A stretch of 64,000 bases of DNA from Paracoccus sp. (in: a-proteobacteria) (GCA_030538425.1 JAUNTZ010000003.1:62001-126000); one strand, 5' to 3'. Shown: positions 28,668-39,919, numbered from the stretch's first letter. A program made the numbers and translations. Notes: a model not told the origin generated them from the letters alone.

Positions 28668-30062
28668 TTATTCCGCAGCAAGCGGGCGGAAAATGGCCGT
28701 GGCCTCATCGCAGCAATAGCGCGGGGCGAGGCCGCGGGCGCTTTGGGGGAGGTCGCAGATGGCGGTGAGGATCGCCTCGATCTCGGTTTCGGGGGCGGCC
28801 CAGCAGAGGTTGAGGCGCACGAAGCCCGGCTTTTCGATCTCGTCCCCGCGCAGGATGGCGGCGCGCATCGCGGCGGATTGTGCGGGGGTGATCGACAGCA
28901 GGCGGTGGACATAGGGGCCTGCACAGGCGCAGCCGCCGCGCGCCTGCACGCCGTAAAGATCCGACAGGATGCGGGTCGCCAGTTGCTGATGGACGTGGCC
29001 GCCGCGCCCGTCCGCGATGCGGAAGGACAGGATCGGCAGGCGGGGGCAGTCGGTCTTGCCCAACAGCTCAACCCCCTCGGCCGCGTCAAGCCGCGCCTTG
29101 GCCCGCGCCCAAAGCGCTTTGTTGCGCGCCGTAATCGCGGCTTGCCCCGCCGCGTCTTTAAGCACAAAGCACAGCGCCGCGCGGATATCCCCGACCACGT
29201 TCGGCGTGCCGGATTCCTCGCGCGATTCGATGGCTGTTGCGTAATCATGGCCCGCGTCATTGACAAAGCGCACCGTGCCGCCGCCGGGCAGGCTGGGGCG
29301 GACAGCCTCCACGCTGTCGCGGCGCAGGATCATCACCCCGGACGCGCCCGGCCCGCCCAGAAACTTGTGCGGCGAGGTCACGACCGCATCCATGCCAAGG
29401 CTCAGGTCAATCGGCAAATAGGGCGCGGCCCCGGCGTAATCCCAGACGATCCGCGCGCCCGCCTGTTTCGCAATCGCGGTCAGCCCGGCCACATCCGCGA
29501 TGATCCCGGTGATGTTCGAGGCCGCCGACAGCGCCACGATATGCGGCCCCTCGCCGCGCAGCGCCTCGCGCAGAGCGTTGGGGCAGGGGCCGCCGCAATC
29601 CGCCTCGGGCAGGGTCACGATCCGCGCGCCGCTTTCGCGCCAGGGCAGGATGTTCGAGTGATGCTCGTAAGGGCCAAGGATCACCGTCGCGCGGCCAGCA
29701 TCCCACAGATGCACAAGCCGGTTGATCCCCGCCGTCGCCCCCGCGCCGGTAAAGACCACCGCGTGATCCGGCCCGCCTCCCGTGAGCCGCAGGATCTCAC
29801 CCCTCGCCTCGCGGCGCAGGCGGGTCATGGTGCCGCCGCAATGGCTCGCCTCGGTATGCGAGTTGGCGTAGAAGGGCAGCACCTCGCGCAGAATGAAGCC
29901 CTCGATCGCCTCATGTGCGCGGCCCGAGGCGACGTAATCGGCATAGATCAGCCTGCGCGGCCCGAACGGCCCGTCGAGCACCGCGTCACGCCCGATAATC
30001 CCTTGATGCAGCGCCGAAAAGGGCGGCAGGCTGGCGCGGAAACGGTCGAAAGCGGTGGTCAT
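28668..30062 (-). CDS. Class V aminotransferase / cysteine desulfurase-like PLP enzyme
   Basis: A 464-residue fold-type I PLP enzyme. The cofactor lysine is Lys233 in SPHKFLGGPGASG. EHHSNILPWRESGA (133-146) and WDYAGAAPYLP are typical of the cysteine desulfurase branch. CACAGPYVHRLL near the C-terminus may play the role of the catalytic cysteine loop, but I cannot assign the substrate. The ATG at 30062 has AGGAG 7 bases upstream. It diverges from an Lrp-type regulator that may control it. Two further copies of its 3' end lie downstream. Confidence 0.85.
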   Translation of the reverse strand: MTTAFDRFRASLPPFSALHQGIIGRDAVLDGPFGPRRLIYADYVASGRAHEAIEGFILREVLPFYANSHTEASHCGGTMTRLRREARGEILRLTGGGPDHAVVFTGAGATAGINRLVHLWDAGRATVILGPYEHHSNILPWRESGARIVTLPEADCGGPCPNALREALRGEGPHIVALSAASNITGIIADVAGLTAIAKQAGARIVWDYAGAAPYLPIDLSLGMDAVVTSPHKFLGGPGASGVMILRRDSVEAVRPSLPGGGTVRFVNDAGHDYATAIESREESGTPNVVGDIRAALCFVLKDAAGQAAITARNKALWARAKARLDAAEGVELLGKTDCPRLPILSFRIADGRGGHVHQQLATRILSDLYGVQARGGCACAGPYVHRLLSITPAQSAAMRAAILRGDEIEKPGFVRLNLCWAAPETEIEAILTAICDLPQSARGLAPRYCCDEATAIFRPLAAE

Positions 30063-30172
30063 GGGCGGCTCCTGTTCAGTCCGCTGCATGATGACCCGGA
30101 CGCGGCCAAGAATCCTCTCGGAAATGGCGCTGATATCAGGTAATTTGTTGTCATATGACCCAAGAGGCGCCC

Positions 30173-30631
30173 ATGATCGACGAAATTGACAACCGTATCC
30201 TCACCGAGCTGCAATCCGATGGCAGCCTGTCACAGCGCGAACTGGCCGAGCGTGTGGGGCTGTCACAAAACGCCTGCTGGCGGCGGCTTAACCGGCTGAC
30301 TGAGGCGGGCATCCTGCGCGGCAGTCGTGCTGTGATCGACCCCGCCGCGCTTGGGCTTGGGCTGACCGTGTTCATCATGATCCGCACCCGCCACCATGAT
30401 GACGCATGGTCGCGCCGGTTCCGCGCCCGGGTCGAGGCAATCCCCGAGATTACCGCATTCCATCGCATCGGCGGGGAATGGGACTATATGGCCCGCGCCG
30501 TGACCGATTCGATGGCGGGCTATGACCGGATTTATAAGGCGCTGATCGCCGATATGGATCTGGAGCGTGTGACGGGCGTGTTCTCGATGGAGACCATCTT
30601 TGACGCCCGCCCGCTGCGGCTGCGCCGCTAG
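30173..30631 (+). CDS. Lrp/AsnC family transcriptional regulator
   Basis: A 152-residue protein. The N-terminal helix-turn-helix ([27 protein letters not shown], about 4-30) is followed by an RAM ligand-binding domain with [11 protein letters not shown] and [16 protein letters not shown]. Such regulators usually respond to amino acids. I chose the ATG at 30173 because AGAGG lies 6 bases upstream; an ATG at 30155 lacks one. Its position opposite the PLP-dependent aminotransferase suggests local control of that gene. It converges with an omega-transaminase with a 4-base overlap. Confidence 0.92.
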   Translation: MIDEIDNRILTELQSDGSLSQRELAERVGLSQNACWRRLNRLTEAGILRGSRAVIDPAALGLGLTVFIMIRTRHHDDAWSRRFRARVEAIPEITAFHRIGGEWDYMARAVTDSMAGYDRIYKALIADMDLERVTGVFSMETIFDARPLRLRR

Positions 30632-31950
30632 GCTGCGGCGCGGATCGCGTCACCCAGCTTGCCGATCAGCTCGGCAATCTGCGCCTCGGATACGATCAGC
30701 GGCGGGGACAGCGCGATGATATCGCCGGTCTGACGCACAAGCGCCCCCGATTCGTAAGCGCGCAGGAACACGTCATAGCCGCGCAATCCGGGGGCGGCGC
30801 CGGGTGCCAGCTCAACCGCGCCGACAAGGCCCAGATTGCGGATGTCGATCACATTTGGCAGATCGCGCAGCGAATGAAGCGCGTCCTGCCAGACCCCCTC
30901 AAGCGATGCGGCGCGCTCGAACAGCCCTTCCTCGGCATAGACATCAAGCGTGGCAAGCCCCGCCGCGCAGGCCATCGGGTTGCCGGAATAGGTATAGCCG
31001 TGGAACAGCTCGATCATCTGTTCGGGGCCGGTCATAAACGCGTCATGGATCGCGCCCGAGGCCAGAACCGCGCCCATCGGGATCACGCCATTGGTCAGCC
31101 CCTTGGCGCAGGTAATCATATCCGGCGTGACCCCGAAACGCTGCGCGGCAAAGGGCGTGCCAAGGCGGCCAAAGCCGGTAATCACCTCATCGAAGATGAG
31201 CAGAATGCCATGTTTCGTCGTGATCTCGCGCAGCTTTTCCAGATAGCCCTTGGGCGGCATCAGAACCCCGGTCGAGCCGGCCATCGGTTCGACAATCACG
31301 GCGGCGATGGTCTCAGCCCCGTGCAGCGCGACGATGCGTTCCAGATCCTCGGCCAGATGCGCGCCATGTTCGGGCTGGCCCTTGGCAAAGGCGTTCTGGG
31401 GCAGATGCGTATGGGGCAGGTGGTCCACGCCCGCCAGCAGCGTGCCAAACATCTTGCGATTGTTCACGATCCCGCCGACCGAGACGCCACCAAAGTTCAC
31501 CCCGTGATAGCCACGTTCCCGCCCGATCAGCCGGGTGCGCGCCCCCTCACCACGGGCCCGATGATAGGCGATGGCGATTTTCAGCGCGGTCTCGACCGCC
31601 TCGGAACCCGAATTGGTGTAAAACACATGATCGAGCCCCTCGGGCGCCAGATCGGCCACGCGATTGGCCAGTTCAAACGCCGCCGGGTGGCCCATCTGAA
31701 AGGGCGGCGCATAGTCGAGCCGCCCCGCCTGATCGGCAATCGCCTGGGTGATTTTCGGGCGGCAATGGCCCGCATTCACGCACCACAAACCCGCCGTGCC
31801 GTCCAGAACCTGCCGCCCGTCGGTGGTGGTGAAATGCATGTCCTGCGCCGCCGCAAACAGACGCGGTGCGGCCTTGAACTGGCGGTTCGCGGTGAACGGC
31901 ATCCAATAGGCGCGCAGGTCGTTGGGGGCGGGTTTGAGATCATGCGCCAT
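30628..31950 (-). CDS. Class III aminotransferase (omega-amino acid--pyruvate type)
   Basis: A 440-residue PLP enzyme. The PLP lysine is Lys283 in [15 protein letters not shown], with Asp254 in [11 protein letters not shown] contacting the pyridine nitrogen. The N-terminal [16 protein letters not shown] is characteristic of beta-alanine/omega-amino acid:pyruvate transaminases. The ATG at 31950 has GGAGG 8 bases upstream; a much longer frame upstream runs antisense to frr and is rejected. The exact amino donor is not shown by the sequence. Confidence 0.92.
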   Translation of the reverse strand: MAHDLKPAPNDLRAYWMPFTANRQFKAAPRLFAAAQDMHFTTTDGRQVLDGTAGLWCVNAGHCRPKITQAIADQAGRLDYAPPFQMGHPAAFELANRVADLAPEGLDHVFYTNSGSEAVETALKIAIAYHRARGEGARTRLIGRERGYHGVNFGGVSVGGIVNNRKMFGTLLAGVDHLPHTHLPQNAFAKGQPEHGAHLAEDLERIVALHGAETIAAVIVEPMAGSTGVLMPPKGYLEKLREITTKHGILLIFDEVITGFGRLGTPFAAQRFGVTPDMITCAKGLTNGVIPMGAVLASGAIHDAFMTGPEQMIELFHGYTYSGNPMACAAGLATLDVYAEEGLFERAASLEGVWQDALHSLRDLPNVIDIRNLGLVGAVELAPGAAPGLRGYDVFLRAYESGALVRQTGDIIALSPPLIVSEAQIAELIGKLGDAIRAAA

Positions 31951-32115
31951 GGCGGGGCCTCCGGTGGTTTCGGTCGTCACCCACAGGCTAACAGCGGCCC
32001 CGGCGCCGTCAAGCGGCCTTGGCGCGCGCGGATTACCGCAGCCCCGCGCCATTCGCCTTTGCGTTGCGGGCCTTCCCGCGCTAGAACAGCGAAAAGACGT
32101 ATGAGGATACAGGCA

Positions 32116-32679
32116 ATGGCCGAGGAAATTGAGATCGACACCGACGACCTGGAACGCCGCATGAACGGCGCGATGGACAGCTTGCGCCATGAATTCGGCA
32201 CGCTGCGCACAGGGCGCGCCTCGGCCTCGATGGTCGAACCCGTGATGGTCGATGCTTACGGCTCCATGACCCCGGTCAATCAGGTCGGCACCGTCAACGT
32301 GCCCGAGCCGCGCATGGTCACGATCAACGTCTGGGACAAGGCTCTGGTCGGCAAGGTCGAAAAGGCGATCCGCGAATCGGGTCTGGGGATCAACCCGCAG
32401 ACCAATGGCACGATCATCATGCTGCCGATCCCCGAACTCAACGAAGAACGCCGCCGCGAGCTGACCAAGGTCGCCGCCCAATATGCCGAAAGCGCCCGCG
32501 TCGCGATCCGCAACGTGCGCCGCGACGGGATGGATCAGGTCAAGAAGGCCAAGGCCGCCGGCATGTCCGAGGACGACCAGAAGTTCTGGGAAGAAGAGGT
32601 CCAGAACCTGACCAACCGCCATATCGCGCGGATTGATGAGGCGCTTGAGGGCAAGCAAGCCGAAATCATGCAGGTCTGA
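32116..32679 (+). CDS. frr: Ribosome recycling factor
   Basis: A 187-residue cytosolic protein that, with EF-G, splits post-termination ribosomes. The sequence is family-typical throughout: [60 protein letters not shown] and the arginine-rich [12 protein letters not shown]. An ATG 15 bases earlier is possible. It heads frr-uppS-cdsA-dxr-rseP-bamA-skp. The usual upstream partner pyrH is absent; an omega-transaminase on the other strand is there instead. Confidence 0.97.
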   Translation: MAEEIEIDTDDLERRMNGAMDSLRHEFGTLRTGRASASMVEPVMVDAYGSMTPVNQVGTVNVPEPRMVTINVWDKALVGKVEKAIRESGLGINPQTNGTIIMLPIPELNEERRRELTKVAAQYAESARVAIRNVRRDGMDQVKKAKAAGMSEDDQKFWEEEVQNLTNRHIARIDEALEGKQAEIMQV

Positions 32680-32680
32680 G

Positions 32681-33408
<728 letters not shown>

Positions 33409-33412
<4 letters not shown>

Positions 33413-34224
33413 CGGGCAACTGGTCTGACCTGAACCGGCGTCTGGTCTCGGCGGCGATCCTGCTGGCCATCGGCGCGGTGCTGGCCATCAGCACCGGGGT
33501 TCTGCTGCGCCTTGGCATCGCGGTGATCGTGGCGTTGACCTTCTGGGAGCTGGCGCGGCTGACCGGCTGGCGCTACCCCGACCTTCATGCCGACCCTCTG
33601 GGCCAGCATCGCCCCATTGCCCTTGCCGTGATTGCGGGGGTTTCGCTGTTTCTGGGGCTCAGCTTTTTCCCCTCGATGGCCTTGCTTTTGCTGCTTGTGC
33701 CGGTGCTGGCGGGTCTGCCCGGCGCGGTGGCGAAGGACCGGGTCAGCTATGCGCTGTTTGGCACCGCGATCATGCTGGTGGGCTATGAGCTGGTCGTGCT
33801 GCGCGAGGCGATGGGGCTGCATGAAATCCTGTGGATCATGGGCATTGTCGTGCTGTCCGATGTGCTGGGCTATTTCGTGGGTCGCGTGGTCGGCGGGCCA
33901 AAGTTCTGGCCCTCGCTCAGCCCCAAGAAAACATGGTCCGGCACCATCGCCGGATGGGTGGCGGCGGCGGCATTCGGGCTGGTTCTGTGGCTTGGGGGGC
34001 TCGCGCCTTTTTCGGTGGTGATCCTGTCGCCGCTGATCTGTCTGGCGGGCCAGATGGGCGATATCGCGGAAAGCTGGCTCAAGCGGCGGGCAGGGGTCAA
34101 GGACAGCTCGAACCTGATCCCGGGCCATGGCGGTTTCATGGATCGGTTTGACGCGGTGACGGGGGCGGTTCTGGCGGTGTTCGTGCTGCGCATGGCGGGC
34201 CTCTTGCCGCAGATCGGGGCGTGA
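33409..34224 (+). CDS. cdsA: Phosphatidate cytidylyltransferase
   Basis: A 271-residue inner-membrane enzyme that makes CDP-diacylglycerol, the precursor of all phospholipids. Several hydrophobic segments span the first 200 residues. The signature follows: SPKKTWSGTIAGW, then GDIAESWLKRRAGVKDSS and IPGHGGFMDRFDA with the metal-binding aspartates. It is tightly coupled at both ends, overlapping uppS by 4 bases and dxr by 1. Confidence 0.96.
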
Positions 34225-35402
34225 TGCGCAAGGTTTCGATTTTCGGCGCGACCGGCTCGATCGGGGAAAGCGCCTTTGATCTGCTGATGCGCTCGGGCGG
34301 GGCAGAGGCGTGGGATGCGGTCGCGCTGAGCGGCGGGCGCAACATCGCCCGGCTGGCCGCAATGGCGCGGGCGCTCCGCGCTGAACTGGCCGTGACGGCC
34401 TTCCCCGAACTGCTGGACGATCTGCGCACAGCGCTTGCGGGCAGCGGGGTCGAGGTCGCCGCCGGCCCGCAGGCCCTGCTGGACGCCGCCGACCGCCCCG
34501 CCGACTGGACGCTTTCGGCGATCATCGGCGCGGCGGGGCTTGCGCCGGGCCTGAGGGTTCTGGAACGCGGCGGCACCTTGGCGCTTGCCAACAAGGAATC
34601 GCTGGTGACGGCTGGGCGGTTGGTGATGGCGACCGCCGCCCGGACAGGGGCGCAAATCCTGCCGGTTGATTCAGAACATTCCGCGATATTTCAGGCGCTT
34701 GGGGGTGATATCCTAGAATCGGTCGAGGAAGTCACCATAACCGCCTCTGGCGGCGCGTTTCGTGACTGGCCCGTCGAACGACTTGCTCAGGCCACGGTCG
34801 AGCAGGCCTCGGCCCATCCGAACTGGGCCATGGGTCAGCGCATCACCATCGACAGCGCCTCAATGTTCAATAAGGCGCTTGAGCTGATTGAAACGCATGA
34901 GTTTTTTGGCTTCGCGCCCACGCGCATCAAGGCGCTTGTCCATCCCGAATCGATCATTCACGCGATTGTGACCCATCGCGATGGTGGCAGCATCGCGCAT
35001 ATGGGCGCGCCGGATATGCGCCACGCCATAGGCTTCGCGCTGCACTGGCCCGAGCGCGCCGATCTGCCGGTGCCGCGCATGGATCTGGCGGCACTGGGCA
35101 GCCTCACCTTTCGCGCGCCGTGTGAGACCCGTTGGCCCGCGCTTCGGCTTGCGCGTGAGGTCATGGCGGCGGGCGGGGCCGCCGGTGCGGTGCTGAACGG
35201 GGCCAAGGAGCAGGCGCTTGACGAGTTCATCGCCGGGCGCATCCGCTTCACGGATATGGCATCTGCGGTCGAGGCGGCGCTTGATGGCTTGACCGGGCAG
35301 GCGGGCTTTGCGACACCGCCTGCAAATCTGGAAACGGTGCTGCATTGGGATGATGCGGCGCGCCGCGCGGCGAGTGGCTGGGCGGCGGAACACGGGCGAT
35401 AA
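34224..35402 (+). CDS. dxr: 1-deoxy-D-xylulose 5-phosphate reductoisomerase
   Basis: A 392-residue cytosolic NADPH-dependent enzyme, the committed step of the MEP isoprenoid pathway that supplies UppS. The Rossmann motif is GATGSIG (8-14). LANKESLV, PVDSEHSAIFQ, TASGGAFRD and HPNWAMGQRITIDSASMFNKALE are the conserved catalytic and metal-binding segments. The ATG at 34224 overlaps the cdsA stop; a GTG one codon earlier is a weaker choice. Confidence 0.97.
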   Translation: MRKVSIFGATGSIGESAFDLLMRSGGAEAWDAVALSGGRNIARLAAMARALRAELAVTAFPELLDDLRTALAGSGVEVAAGPQALLDAADRPADWTLSAIIGAAGLAPGLRVLERGGTLALANKESLVTAGRLVMATAARTGAQILPVDSEHSAIFQALGGDILESVEEVTITASGGAFRDWPVERLAQATVEQASAHPNWAMGQRITIDSASMFNKALELIETHEFFGFAPTRIKALVHPESIIHAIVTHRDGGSIAHMGAPDMRHAIGFALHWPERADLPVPRMDLAALGSLTFRAPCETRWPALRLAREVMAAGGAAGAVLNGAKEQALDEFIAGRIRFTDMASAVEAALDGLTGQAGFATPPANLETVLHWDDAARRAASGWAAEHGR

Positions 35403-35404
35403 GC

Positions 35405-36715
35405 ATGATTGATCTGTTGGGCGGCGGCATCTGGACCTTGGGCGCGTTTATCGTCGCGCTGTCGATCATCGTCGCGATCCATGAATATGGGCATTACATC
35501 GTCGGGCGTTGGTCGGGGATCAAAGCTGACGTGTTTTCAATCGGTTTCGGGCCAAAGCTCATCTCACGCCGCGACCGTCGCGGCACGCTGTGGCAGGTCG
35601 CCGCCATCCCGCTTGGCGGCTATGTGCGGTTCAAGGGCGACAGCAACGCGGCCAGTGCGGGGGCCTCGGTCCAGGCCGGGCGCGACACATTGGACGGCGC
35701 GCCGCTTTGGGCGCGGGCGGCCACGGTCGCGGCGGGGCCGGTGTTCAATTTCGTGCTCTCGGCAGTGATCTTCACCGGCTTTGCTCTGGCGATGGGCAAG
35801 CCCTCGGAGGTGCCGACCATTGGCACGGTCCATCCCGCGCCGCCCTCTGTTCAGATGATGCTGCAAGCCGGCGACCGGGTCACGGCGGTCGGCGGCCAAC
35901 CCGTCGCGACATGGCCCGAGTTCTTTCAGGCCGTCGAGGCCAACCCCGAAGCCGCGCCCGAATGGACGGTCGAACGCGGCGGCGTGCCGCTGCATATCAC
36001 CGGGCCGGTCAGCGCGCCCGCGCGGATTGCCGATGTGGGGCCGGGCGGTGCTGCGGCGCGGGCCGGACTGCGCGCGGGCGATGTGATCTTGTCGATCGAC
36101 GGCAACCCGATCACCCGCTTTGACGAGATCCGCCCGGCGGTCGAGGCGGCGGCGGGCGCGCCCATCGCGCTTGAGGTCTGGCGCGCGGGGGTTGAGCGTC
36201 CGCTGTCGCTGAGCCTGACGCCGCGCGAACAGGACTTGCCCCGCGCTGAAGGCGGGTTTGAGCGCCGCTGGCTGATCGGCGTGACCGGCGGCACGACCTA
36301 TTTCGAACCCGCCACCGAAAGCATCGGGCCGCTTGAGGCGATGCGTCTGGGCGCGTCTCGGGTCTGGTCGGTGATCTCATCCTCACTCACCGGCATGTGG
36401 GCGATGATCACGGGGCAAATCGACAGCTGCAATCTGGGCGGCGCGATCACGATTGCCGAAAGCACCGGGCAGGCGGCCAGTCAGGGCGGGCAGAATTTCC
36501 TGTGGTGGATTGCCATTCTGTCGGTCGCCATCGGCTTCATCAACCTGTTGCCGATCCCGGTTCTGGATGGCGGGCATCTGGCCTTTTACGCCTATGAGGC
36601 GGTGGCCGGGCGCCGCCCGCCGGAACGCGTGGTCAATATCCTGTCGATGATCGGGCTGGCCATGGTTCTGGGGCTGATGTTCTTTGGCCTGACCAACGAT
36701 CTGCGCTGTCGCTAG
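35405..36715 (+). CDS. rseP: Site-2 protease RseP family zinc metalloprotease
   Basis: A 436-residue inner-membrane intramembrane protease. HEYGH (26-30) lies in the first transmembrane helix, and the second metal motif is in NLLPIPVLDGGHL near residue 385. Between them are PDZ-like domains, with AGDRVTAVGGQ and AGLRAGDVILSIDGNPI. It cleaves anti-sigma factors or signal-peptide remnants in the envelope stress response. It begins 2 bases after dxr and precedes bamA, as in many proteobacteria. Confidence 0.95.
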   Translation: MIDLLGGGIWTLGAFIVALSIIVAIHEYGHYIVGRWSGIKADVFSIGFGPKLISRRDRRGTLWQVAAIPLGGYVRFKGDSNAASAGASVQAGRDTLDGAPLWARAATVAAGPVFNFVLSAVIFTGFALAMGKPSEVPTIGTVHPAPPSVQMMLQAGDRVTAVGGQPVATWPEFFQAVEANPEAAPEWTVERGGVPLHITGPVSAPARIADVGPGGAAARAGLRAGDVILSIDGNPITRFDEIRPAVEAAAGAPIALEVWRAGVERPLSLSLTPREQDLPRAEGGFERRWLIGVTGGTTYFEPATESIGPLEAMRLGASRVWSVISSSLTGMWAMITGQIDSCNLGGAITIAESTGQAASQGGQNFLWWIAILSVAIGFINLLPIPVLDGGHLAFYAYEAVAGRRPPERVVNILSMIGLAMVLGLMFFGLTNDLRCR

Positions 36716-36771
36716 GGCCTGCGCCCGGGCCACAGCACCCGAAAAACTTGGGTCCCGAAGCGCATCTTGTT

Positions 36772-36801
36772 TTGACAGCGCCGGTCGGGAAAGGGTAGAT
36801 C
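36772..36801 (+). promoter_or_regulatory. Predicted internal promoter upstream of bamA
   Basis: A perfect TTGACA (36772-36777) is followed after 18 bases by TAGATC (36796-36801). It lies in the 141-base gap between rseP and bamA and could give bamA-skp independent expression. Confidence 0.5.
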
Positions 36802-36856
36802 TGCGGGCAAAATATGCGCGGGACAACCGCGCGCGCCATTTCTGAAAGGGGCAGGC

Positions 36857-39223
36857 ATGACACGGAGTTTCAGCACGCGGGCGGTGGCCCTGATGACGGC
36901 GCTTGCGGTCTCGGTGCCGGTGGGGCTGACCCCCGGTTTTGCACAGGCGAGCTACAGTTTCACGCAGGTGCAGATCCAGGGCAATCAGCGGGTTGAGCCG
37001 GAAACCATCCTCTCTTACGCCAATGTGCAGCGCGGCCAGCCGATCACGCCGGGTCAGCTCAATGACGCGCTGCAACGGCTGCAAGGCTCGGGCCTGTTCG
37101 AGAGCGTTGAGGTGGTCCCACAAGGCGGCACGCTGTTGATCCGGGTGCGCGAATATCCGACGATCAACGTGATCAATTTCGAGGGCAACCGCCGCGTCCG
37201 CGATGCCCAACTGTCCGAGATCATCCAAAGCGCCTCGCGCCGCGTCTATTCGCCCGCGCAGGCCGAACGCGACGCCGCCAATATCGCGCAATTCTATTCG
37301 GCGCAGGGCCGCCTTGCCGCCCGCGTCACCCCGCGCATCATCCAACGCGACGGCAACCGCGTCGATCTGGTGTTTGAGATCCGCGAGGGCAACCTGACCG
37401 AGATTGAGCGCATCGGCTTCACCGGCAACCGCGCCTTTTCCGACCGCCGCTTGCGCAACGTGCTGGAAACCAAACAGGCCGGGCTGTTGCGCAATTTCGT
37501 GCGCCGCGACACGTTCAACCCCGACCGGCTGGATCTGGACGAACAGCTGCTGACCGATTTTTACCGCTCGCGCGGTTATGCCGATATGCGGGTGCGCGCG
37601 GTCGCGCCTGAGATTGCCCGCGAACGCGATGCGTTCTTCATCACCTTCGCGATTGAGGAAGGCCCGCGTTTCACCATGGGCCGGATCGACACCGTGTCCG
37701 AGATCCCGGGCCTTGATGCCGCCCCCTTCGCCGCCGAAAACCGGGTGCGGCAGGGTGAGGTCTATAACCCCGCCGTGATCGACAACACGATCCGCCGGAT
37801 GGAGACCATCGCCCTGCGCGAGGGCTTGGACTTTGTGAATATTGAGCCGCGCATCACCCGCAATATGCGCAACCAGACGCTTGATCTGACCTTCGCGCTG
37901 ACCCGTGGCCCGCGCATCTTTGTCGAACGCATCGACATTGAGGGCAACACCACCACGCTGGACGAGGTGATCCGCCGCCAGTTCCGCACGGTTGAGGGCG
38001 ACCCCTTCAACCCGCGTGAGATCCGCAACTCGGCCGAGCGTATCCGCGCGCTTGGCTATTTCGCCGATGCGCAGGTCGGCACCCGCGAAGGCTCTTCGCC
38101 GCAGCAGGTGATCGTCGATGTGAATGTTGAGGAACAGCCGACCGGCTCACTCAGCTTTGGGGTCAGCTACGGCGTGAATACCGGGCCGGGCGTCAGCATC
38201 GGGCTTCAGGAGCGCAACTTTCTGGGCCGTGGTCAGGACGTCGCGCTGACCGTCTCAACCGCCAAGGGCAACCGCGATTCCAGCCTGACCTTTATTGAGC
38301 CCTATTTTCTGGGCCGCGATCTGCGGGCGCGCTTTTCAACCTGGTATCGTGAGACGAACCAGTTTCAGGCGCGCTATAACACGCGGTCTTATGGCTTCTC
38401 GACCGGGCTTGAATTCCCGGTCTCGGAGAACGGGCGGCTTGAGCTGACCTATCGGCTGTCGAATGACGATATCTATGATGTGCGCGAGATCGGCACCGAC
38501 CCGGACACGGGTGAGCTGACCGGATCATCGCCCATTCTGGTGGCGGAACAGGGCCCACTTTGGACCTCGGCCATCGGTTATGGCTATAACTACGACAGCC
38601 GCCGCTTGCGCCTTGACCCGCAGACGGCCTATCGCTTTCGCTTCAATCAGGAATATGCCGGGATTGGAGGCGACCGCCATGCGATCCGCTCAACCCTGTT
38701 TGCGGGGATGGAGACGACGCGCTTCCGCGATGATGTCTCGATCCGGTTGGAGTTCGAGGCGGGCGCGGTCAATATGCTCAAGGATGAGGTCAGCCGGACC
38801 ACGGACCGCTTCAGCGGCTCACGCGTGCGCGGCTTCCGCCCGAACGGTTACGGGCCGCGCGATCTGGACGCCCCCAATGAGGACGGTCTGGGCGGCAACT
38901 TCTTCTGGGTGGCCCGCGCCGAGGCGCAATTCCCCATCGGCATCCCTGAGGAATACGGCATCAGCGGCGGGTTGTTCGCCGATGTCGGCTCAGTCTGGGG
39001 GCTGGACAATGTGCAGGGCTATAATAACCCAAGCGCAGACGGCCCGAACAACCTGCCCGGCGGGATCGTCGATGATTCGATGAATGTGCGCGCCTCGGTC
39101 GGGGCCTCGATCCACTGGAACACGCCGATCGGGCCGCTGCGCTTCAACTATGCGGTGCCGGTGCGCAAGATGGATTATGACCTCGAACAGCGGTTCGACA
39201 TGACCATCTCGACCCAGTTCTGA
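36857..39223 (+). CDS. bamA: Outer membrane protein assembly factor BamA
   Basis: A 788-residue outer-membrane protein that folds and inserts beta-barrel proteins. A signal peptide (1-29, cleaved near GFAQA) is followed by five POTRA domains (about 32-430), beginning with FTQVQIQGNQRVEPETILSY. The 16-strand barrel follows, with the conserved VRGF loop motif in GSRVRGFRPNGYGPRD. It ends with the expected aromatic-terminated strand (MTISTQF). The last base of its stop is the first base of the skp start. Confidence 0.97.
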   Translation: MTRSFSTRAVALMTALAVSVPVGLTPGFAQASYSFTQVQIQGNQRVEPETILSYANVQRGQPITPGQLNDALQRLQGSGLFESVEVVPQGGTLLIRVREYPTINVINFEGNRRVRDAQLSEIIQSASRRVYSPAQAERDAANIAQFYSAQGRLAARVTPRIIQRDGNRVDLVFEIREGNLTEIERIGFTGNRAFSDRRLRNVLETKQAGLLRNFVRRDTFNPDRLDLDEQLLTDFYRSRGYADMRVRAVAPEIARERDAFFITFAIEEGPRFTMGRIDTVSEIPGLDAAPFAAENRVRQGEVYNPAVIDNTIRRMETIALREGLDFVNIEPRITRNMRNQTLDLTFALTRGPRIFVERIDIEGNTTTLDEVIRRQFRTVEGDPFNPREIRNSAERIRALGYFADAQVGTREGSSPQQVIVDVNVEEQPTGSLSFGVSYGVNTGPGVSIGLQERNFLGRGQDVALTVSTAKGNRDSSLTFIEPYFLGRDLRARFSTWYRETNQFQARYNTRSYGFSTGLEFPVSENGRLELTYRLSNDDIYDVREIGTDPDTGELTGSSPILVAEQGPLWTSAIGYGYNYDSRRLRLDPQTAYRFRFNQEYAGIGGDRHAIRSTLFAGMETTRFRDDVSIRLEFEAGAVNMLKDEVSRTTDRFSGSRVRGFRPNGYGPRDLDAPNEDGLGGNFFWVARAEAQFPIGIPEEYGISGGLFADVGSVWGLDNVQGYNNPSADGPNNLPGGIVDDSMNVRASVGASIHWNTPIGPLRFNYAVPVRKMDYDLEQRFDMTISTQF

Positions 39224-39849
39224 TGCGCGCTGCGCTGATCCTTGCGCTGCTGCCGGTGGCTGTGGCGGCGCAAGACGCCCCGCCGGTGGCGATCACCGAT
39301 GAGGCCGACCCGATGCAGACCCTGGCGGAACGCCCGCTCTCGCGGCCTCAGGCTTTGGGGCTTGAACTGACCGGACCCGCGCAGGCGCAGGTTCTGGCCA
39401 TCGACCCTGACCGGCTGTTCGCGGCCTCGGCCTGGGGGCGGCGGGCGCAGACGCTGCTTGAGGCGCAGGCCGCCGAAATCGCGGCTGAAAACGAACGGCT
39501 GGAACGTCAGTTCACCGCCGACGAACAGGCGCTGACCGCCGCGCGCGACAGCCTTGCCCCCGATGAGTTCCGCCGCCGCGCCGAGGCATTCGACGTAAGC
39601 GCCCAATCGGTGCGCCGTGAACGCGCCGAGGCGCTGCGCGGCCTGTCTGAACGCGCCGATGCGGAACGCGCGGCCTTTCTGGATGCCGCCGTGCCGGTCA
39701 TTGCGCAGGTGATGGAGGAACATGGCGCAAGCGTGCTCTTGGACCGGCGCACGATTTTTCTGGCCGATGAACGCATTGATATCACGGGCGAATTGATGGG
39801 CCGCATCGACGCGCAACTGGGTGACGGCGCGGCTCGCGTGGCGGATTGA
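39223..39849 (+). CDS. skp: OmpH/Skp family periplasmic chaperone
   Basis: A 208-residue secreted protein with a signal peptide (1-16). Its long charged coiled coil (about 75-160, LLEAQAAEIAAENERLERQF) forms the tentacles of Skp-type trimers. A VLAIDPDRLFAASAWGRRAQ segment corresponds to the OmpH start, and the tail LLDRRTIFLADERIDIT is typical. It shields unfolded outer-membrane proteins for BamA. Genes for lipid A synthesis that often follow are absent here; a terminator ends the unit. Confidence 0.9.
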   Translation: MRAALILALLPVAVAAQDAPPVAITDEADPMQTLAERPLSRPQALGLELTGPAQAQVLAIDPDRLFAASAWGRRAQTLLEAQAAEIAAENERLERQFTADEQALTAARDSLAPDEFRRRAEAFDVSAQSVRRERAEALRGLSERADAERAAFLDAAVPVIAQVMEEHGASVLLDRRTIFLADERIDITGELMGRIDAQLGDGAARVAD

Positions 39850-39885
39850 GGCGGGGTTTCTGTCTTGCCGAGGGCAGGGCATAAC

Positions 39886-39919
39886 GAAAACGCCCGGACC
39901 GCAAGGCCCGGGCGTTTCC
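39886..39919. terminator. Bidirectional terminator between skp and the iron-binding protein gene
   Basis: Stem AACGCCCGG and CCGGGCGTT with a ten-base loop, flanked by an A-run on the left and T residues on the right. It lies between two convergent genes and serves both strands. Confidence 0.8.
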
